NCBI GenBank assembly: GCA_019054805.1
Contig: JAHQIY010000016.1
Coordinates: forward strand, 186,001 to 250,000
DNA length: 64,000 nt
Reading direction: 5' to 3'
From: Brachionus manjavacas
Taxonomy: Eukaryota > Rotifera > Eurotatoria > Ploima > Brachionidae
The position numbers and the translations under genes are program-made. The notes beneath the pieces were generated by a model that made no database searches, was not told where the DNA came from, and saw only the letters and a list, made by a program, of their open reading frames with translations. The first letter of the stretch is position 1; every line of letters starts with the position of its first letter. Positions 57,771-64,000 of the stretch are shown here, piece by piece.

Positions 57771-60498
57771 ATTATTAAAAATAAATTAAGAAAATGAACA
57801 TTTTTATATTTATTTTATTTTAAAAAATTTATTGCAGATTTTTTCTTATAGTTGAAATGGTCTAAATTTTTATTTAATAAACATTTTCAAGCTTAAATTA
57901 GTTTTTCATTGCTACTCCAATATTTAAAATAAAGTAAATAATAAATAAAAATAGATAAAATCAAGAATAAATGCTAATAAAGCGAGCGTGGAAATCGACA
58001 TTGTTTTTAAGCCATGTTAAACAAATTAAAAAAATTAATAATTGATTTATTGTAAAAATTAAAGTTTATTTTTAAGCACAGGCAATTATTTTTAAGACGA
58101 TGAGACATTAATAAAATTTAAGTAATTTTTTTTTACACAACCTTAGGAACTTTAAAATGCTCAAAATTTAATTAACTAATCAACTTTGATATATATTTGT
58201 AGTTTATTTTTTTATCTTTTTTAATCCTCACCTAAAAAGCAACAACTAAAGCTTATACCTAGAAAGACTTATATGATATTCTGATCAAACACCTCCAGCT
58301 TCTCATCCGGTCATCTCAATTAATTTTTGGCTAATGTATTAGTTAAAGATCATTTGCTTTCTTCGATTGATCGAACCTATTTTTTAGTATAATTTAAAAT
58401 TTTAAAAATTTAATAAATTATCTTTAACTGATGTTTTTATGTTTCTCAATAAATTTAATTATTATTAAATTTTTCTTTTTTTTCCTTCTATTATTTCTTT
58501 ATTTAATAATTATTTGATTTTTATTTAATTATTATTAGATTAAATTAAATTATTATTTAATTTTATTATTAAATTTTTCGGTATATTTGAAATTTTGTGT
58601 TTGCTAATTTTAAAACCTTGATTTAAAAATGTTTGTTTTTATTTTTTATTTAAGATTATCAAAATATAGATGACAATTTACATCTATTATTTAAAGAATG
58701 CAAGAAAAATAAACCAATTCATGAATTTTTACAATGCTATTAACCACTCTTATTTTATTTTATTATTTTTTATCAAAATAATAATTTAGGCACATGTCAA
58801 GGCGGTTCAGAACGGTAAAAAACCTTCATTTCAGCTTTTATTCAATTTTTTTTTTTATTATTAAAAAAAAAATATTTATATGACATCGGATAAAAATTGA
58901 TCATAAAAATTTAATGATTAAAAATAATTTTAATGATATTTTCAGGTTTTAAGCATCTTCAAGCAGTGGTTTTAAATCATAGGGTTTGAAATGATAAAAT
59001 ATTAGGCCGTCATACCATCGATTAAATGGTCATGAAAAAAATAATGATTATCATTTAAAAATCAAATGGGGTCCGGAGCAGAGTCCTGGTTTAGTAGGGT
59101 TAGAGTATGTTGTTAATTTTAATTATTTAAATATCTTTAATTTAATTATCCATGTGTCGATTTTATTTATTTTTATATGACAATTTGATTATTAATATGA
59201 CGGGTTAATATGTATCCTTTTGATATCATTAAAAAAAAAGCTCGACGCTTCATAGCAGTCTATAATCAAATTTTCAAATAAACGAATAAAAGATCGATCT
59301 ATAGTATTTCATTTTTAAGAAATTTATTTTATAAGAAAAAATTAAATTGGTAGAGTCCTTAGAATCTTAAATTCATAAGAGCAAATTAAGACTTTTCTAA
59401 TTATTAATTAATTTTCACATTAAATATTATTTAGGTAAAAGAGAAAAAAAGTTTAAATATTTTTAAAAATTTCAATTTTTTTAATTAAAAATAATTAGCA
59501 GGTTGATTAATTTCAAACATTTCTTACTTTAAAGCTATCGATTTTTTTAGATGGAAATTTATTTCATTACATCAATAATTTTTTCAAGTAGAGAATCTGA
59601 ATTCAACTGTTTTTGCTTCACATAAACTGTTCCAATTCATAAAAAATACAAGTCATATGAGCATCTGTGAATCCTCTAAAGGAAAAGTTTACTCTCGTCT
59701 CATGTGATATTAATTATCTCCAGTGCCAGCTTGTGTCAGATAATATCGAGCTCGAAGATTGATATTTTCATAATGAAAAAATCATCTCAAGTGAAGCTTC
59801 AGAATAGTCAAAGGTCATTTCATCAAAGATTATTTTGCCATATTGATAAATTAAACTGAAACTAGATATGATATCAAGCCAACTGTCCAGGGTCCACTTG
59901 CTAATTTAAACAAACTTTAGAAAAGCTAAAAGAAACCGTGAAAACGTCTTAATAATTGATCATATTTTTGTAATAAACACACGAGAGCGTAGAGCGAAAG
60001 CGATCTGATATAAAACAGATAAGATAGGTTTCTATAAATTTTAGCATGCTGTGAAACGTAATGCGATATTGATACAATTGAGAAATGAAAGTGATTCTTT
60101 TAATTATTTTTTAACATGTGTGTTGATCTGCTCTTATCGGCATGCCATAAATAAATAAAGACAATTTGTTAAATCGGTTGTTTCATGTTCGAATTGATGA
60201 TAAGCAAATTGATGATGTTTTTCAGTCATTTGTTTAGCAGACTAGACCCGTTCATAATTTATCTATAACTCATTTTAAACAGTATATTAAATCAAATATT
60301 GCTATCTTACTATTTCTTCTTTCTTTCCTGAACTGTTCAATACTTAAGTTCTTTGCACATGTCACCTCTTAAAATTTATCAATTTTTAATTTTCTTTTTA
60401 TTATGTTTTAACTTATATTAATTTTTCTTATATTTTTTCTTTACATTTTTATTCTATTTTGTCTTATTTTTTATTTTTATTTTAATATTTTTTAATCT

Positions 60499-60521
60499 GA
60501 AGGAGCTTTAGCTCGGCACAG
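60499..60521 (+). repeat. Short hairpin retroposon-like repeat, family A, copy 3
   Basis: The core differs by one base from copies 1 and 2 (GGCACAG for GGTACAG). The T-rich left flank and AAATAAATATAAAT tail are present. Confidence 0.7.
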
Positions 60522-61565
60522 ATAAAACAAATAAATATAAATATTCTGGTAAAAATATTTTTCTGATTTTTCACTTTTACAAAAATCATCAATTAGAAGG
60601 ATTTTTTTACCATCACCCGATGAAACAAATTATAGCTCATTTTAACTCTAGATTTAATTCTCTACAAAATAAAGACCGTTTACCACAAGGTGCAGCTGGG
60701 TTTGGGTCATTCACAAACAGAGTTGTTTAAAACTCCCAAAATAAAGTCCAAGTCCGGAAAAAGTTCAACACTTGCATGGCTTCCATAATAGCTACCGGGA
60801 ACGGAAAAAAATTTATTTGTCCTTGATCCTGACTGATGCATTCCCGAAGCAATTTATTTGACTCAGTTTGATTAAAAAATAAAAAATAATCAAAATAAAA
60901 ATCATAGAAATCAAATTTTTTTTATTTTTTGTGTAAATTTGAATACCAAAAAATCTAGATAATTCAAAATTTTTTTATAAAAGATGCTTATTGAAAATAA
61001 TGCTAAAATGTTTCTCTTATAAAAACAGATTCATTAAGCTACTTGTTGAGGAATATAGTGGGTCGTGGTCTGAAAACACAGCTAAAGTATCGGTTACCTC
61101 TACTCCGGTAGGAGCCTTTTTTCTATAATTCGAATTGCGTATACGTGTACTGTCCTAATTAGTTTATATTTGTTTCTTAGCTTTTTTAAGATCTGATATG
61201 AGAACAGGATTCTCTTATATAGTTATTTAGAATCTATCAATTTTTTGTCTTCTTTCTTTTCTTCTGTCTATCTTTTTCTTTTTTAAAAAAGAAAAAATTT
61301 ATTTTTAATGATGTAATTTAAAATATGTTTGTTTGTTTTTATTATTGTTTTATTTTTTAACTGGGCAGAAGGAGCTTCACTTCGAATGTGCAGTTTGCGC
61401 TCTTTTCGAATGTTAGCTCGAAACCTTTTTAAATTAATTTTTAAATAAAAATAACTATTAAAAAAAATAATTGAACAATCGACAATTAATAGGAAACATA
61501 ACTTTTCTTGCAGTTTTAGCTAAAAAGTCTTCACATTCATTGTTATTTTTATTTTATTCAATAAA

Positions 61566-61578
61566 CGCCTTGTAGGCG
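61566..61578 (+). repeat. Short hairpin repeat, family B, copy 1
   Basis: CGCCT-TGT-AGGCG stem-loop preceded by TTATTTTATTCAATAAA and followed by GATGTAAAAAAAAAG. A second copy lies at 63837-63849. Confidence 0.6.
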
Positions 61579-62445
61579 ATGTAAAAAAAAAGTGAAACAA
61601 AAAAAAATTGTAAGAAAAAAGAAGATACTTTTCGATAGTGAATTTTAAATGTTCATAATTTTTTTTCTTTAATTTTCTAGATTATTGCTCAATTTTTTAA
61701 TTTATAGAGTTAATACAAACGCATTTAAAAATAGATATGATGATTTCAAATCAAACTAACACTTTTAATTTTATCTTTATTTTTCATTTCTTGAATTTAT
61801 ATTTAAAACTTGTTGTTAAATCACACTACTTATCTTCCATAGCCATGTACTTGAGGTACCTAGCTCCGCGGTTTAAAACCCGTTGCAGATTAACTTATAA
61901 TAATAATAATAATAATATTTTCTGATTACACTTTTCTAGATTATTGAATGCAAAAAAAATCTCACGATTGTGTTAAGCAATAAATATGACTGGAAATAAT
62001 GCTTTGAAAGTAGTTGAGAATTAGGCGGAAATTTTTCGTGATCTTCCGTTAAATATAATTTTCCTTGTATAATTACTCTACATAAATGAAAAAACAAGAA
62101 AATTTATTTGATTAATTTGTAAAACTGGAAAAAAAATTGACTTTGGGATTTCGGAACTTCGAGTCATCAAAATTAAGACAATTTAATACTTGTAATATCT
62201 TTTGAAATGAATTCAAATTCAAAAGATATTACATTTTATTCACAAAAACACTTCTTTTTGAAAATAACACAATTTTAGCGATTTTTGGATGTTTTTGATA
62301 ATTTGAAACAGAGCATCGAAAAATTTTGATCTTGGTGTCATTAGAGAGCTGATTAAATTTTCTTTTCACTGATATATAATCTATGATGAATTGATTTATT
62401 GCTGATATAAAAAACTATAGGTAAAAAATTAAAATCTCGGTGACA

Positions 62446-63186
62446 TTTTTAGGGTTGACTGGCATTCAAGGTCACCAGGGTTCCTTGTGACCTGGTTTCC
62501 AGATCGAAGAAATTTCAAATGTTTTATGTATATAATTAGTTATTCTATTTATTCATCAAGTTACACCAGATTCGGCGATAGTTAGAATAAAATAAAATTG
62601 AATTCAAAAGAAGGCAGTTTTGAACTGTTTGTTTTCCCTTTTTTAAATTTAAAAATTATGTTTAAGAAATTAAAAAACAGTACTGCTATGATTTTTATTT
62701 TACGTAAAATTACGTGAAATTACGTAATATCCAGTAATTTTTGGGGAAATTCTGGTAAAATTACGTAAATTTACCAAATTAAAAAAAGTAAGTTTACCAG
62801 ATTTTACCAGAATTTATGTAAATTTTTGTAAAAAGTAAAATTCCAAAAAATAATAATTTTTTTGACTTTTTTAATATTTTTTTGAGCCTGATTTCGAGAA
62901 AAAAAATCTTTTTTTCACGTAATTTTACGTGAAATTAAAATCATAGCAGTACTGTTTTTTAATTTCTTAAACATAATTTTTAAATTTAAAAAAGGGAAAA
63001 CAAACAGTTCAAAACTGCCTTCTTTTGAATTCAATTTTATTTTATTCTAACTATCGCCGAATCTGGTGTAACTTGATGAATAAATAGAATAACTAATTAT
63101 ATACATAAAACATTTGAAATTTCTTCGATCTGGCAACCAGGTCACAAGGAACCCTGGTGACCTTGAATGCCAGTCAACCCTAAAAA
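62446..63186. repeat. 741-bp near-perfect inverted repeat (foldback)
   Basis: The left arm (62446-62720) and right arm (62914-63186) are reverse complements over about 270 bp with only a few mismatches (for example CTGGTTTCCAG against CTGGTTGCCAG). A 193-bp spacer lies between, rich in ACGTAA/TTACGT words. Each arm contains its own small palindrome, AGGTCAC ... GTGACCT. No ORF and no clear target-site duplication are seen. Confidence 0.9.
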
Positions 63187-63836
63187 GTATCTTACAGCAA
63201 AATTCGTTGCTCCCTTATATGAAATCCCAGCCCAAATATTCAATTTTCCTATATATTAATAAATTTTAACTAGGTAATTCCATAGTAATTGAAAAAAAAA
63301 ATAGTGTTTGGTCAATAATTAAAATAAAATTTTTTAAAACTCAAATATTTCACTTTTGACCAACAAAATTTAAAATATTCCGAAATTCTTCGAAAATTAA
63401 AAAAAAATAGAAATTAAAGGAATTTTTCGTAAATTTACGCAATTTTACGGAATTTTACGTAAAAATTACCAAAAACATCATGTCAAATCAATACTGTAAT
63501 TTTCATAAAAAAAAACTATTGCAGTTTTTACTTTAACAAAATCAGTAAAACATATCAAATAAAGTGCAAATGCAAATGTCAGAAGCAAACCTGAGTAGTT
63601 GAAACTAACTGAAATTGACATCAGAAATAATGTTTTAAATCGGAATTGGTCAAGATTTTTTTTATCACCTTTTTCTTATCAATTTTCTAATGTCTTTTTT
63701 TGTTTGTGTCTAAAACTCGTTCTACAAAATGCATCAGCTGATATAAACTTTGTATCACCCAATTTTAGTCGCTGAAAATGAATTCTAATTTATTTGTTTA
63801 TTTTTTTAAAAATTTATTTTATTTTATTTCAATGAA

Positions 63837-63849
63837 CGCCTTAAAGGCG
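63837..63849 (+). repeat. Short hairpin repeat, family B, copy 2
   Basis: CGCCTT-A-AAGGCG stem-loop, preceded by TTTTATTTTATTTCAATGAA and followed by ATTAAAAAAAAATG. It shares the GCCTT, GGCGAT and flank pattern with 61566-61578. Confidence 0.6.
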
Positions 63850-64000
63850 ATTAAAAAAAAATGTAATAAATAAGACAAAGTTTTAGTGTTTTCTAAAAAA
63901 ATTGAATAAAATATTTAATATAAATGTTAATATTTTTTAATTTCAATAATTATTATTTGATAATACACATCGCAGACTTGCAGCGACTCAATTTGGTTCA

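Larger units (their letters stand above)
55644..64000. other. Gene-free region upstream of disco
   Basis: I see no gene in 8.3 kb. It holds GT and CT microsatellites close to disco, two SINE-like elements (57332-57770), short hairpin repeats (60499, 61566, 63837), an AAT microsatellite (about 61896-61917) and the 741-bp inverted repeat. Segments of higher complexity (about 56440-56480, 56640-56900, 59640-60260 and 60660-60860) could be regulatory, since developmental regulators commonly have large flanking control regions. That is inference only. Confidence 0.5.

Noticed and set aside
61737-61925. 62-codon ORF running into an AAT microsatellite
   Set aside because: It is phenylalanine-rich and ends in polyasparagine encoded by the microsatellite; not a gene.

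Overview
This is a gene-bearing stretch of an AT-rich animal nuclear genome. Genes occur on both strands. Most introns are about 45-60 bp GT-AG, with a few of 0.9-2.3 kb. Several products are metazoan-specific: an ANXA11-like annexin, WDR88, a disco-type zinc-finger factor, CCDC39 and ANKEF1. CCDC39 and ANKEF1 imply motile cilia, which excludes nematodes even though two nematode/plant-type phosphoethanolamine methyltransferases are present. My best guess is a small-genome spiralian or gnathiferan such as a monogonont rotifer. That guess rests on gene content, composition and intron style only, and it is not proven.

Layout. 1-6165 is gene-free. 6166-12603 holds two related phosphoethanolamine N-methyltransferase genes (both +) flanking a single-exon ANKEF1 gene (-). 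12716-14601 is an annexin (-), divergent from the mitochondrial branched-chain acyltransferase DBT (15050-16905, +). A short R-SNARE (17070-17528, -) follows. 19695-20610 encodes an unrecognised basic protein. 20611-23897 is repeat-bearing intergenic DNA. CDK5RAP1 (23898-26586, +) converges on WDR88 (26613-29445, -) with 26 bp between stop codons. 29446-35060 is a graveyard of mobile elements: a tRNA-derived SINE, a broken Ty3/gypsy-like pol on the minus strand, an LTR plus gag remnant on the plus strand, and a copy of a TGACAAA-array element. EXOC4 (35061-39930, +) carries a terminal-inverted-repeat element in its single intron. 40732-41962 is a second kind of inverted-repeat element, and its relative sits in the large intron of CCDC39 (46682-52136, +). 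Between them lie a single-pass membrane protein gene and two small unrecognised ORFs. disco (54243-55643, -) is a GC-rich island. Upstream of it, 55644-64000 has no recognisable gene but has microsatellites, SINEs, short hairpin repeats and a nearly perfect 741-bp inverted repeat.

How the genes relate. This is not an operon. The functional links are phosphocholine synthesis (the two methyltransferases), membrane traffic (annexin, R-SNARE, EXOC4), mitochondrial functions (DBT, CDK5RAP1) and motile cilia (ANKEF1, CCDC39). All exon joins were made by hand from splice signals, reading frame and family conservation. No alignment or search was run, and family resemblances are recalled rather than computed. 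I see no clearly new biological system. The most interesting items are the methyltransferase pair (one apparently with a dead first domain) and several small, structured repeat families.
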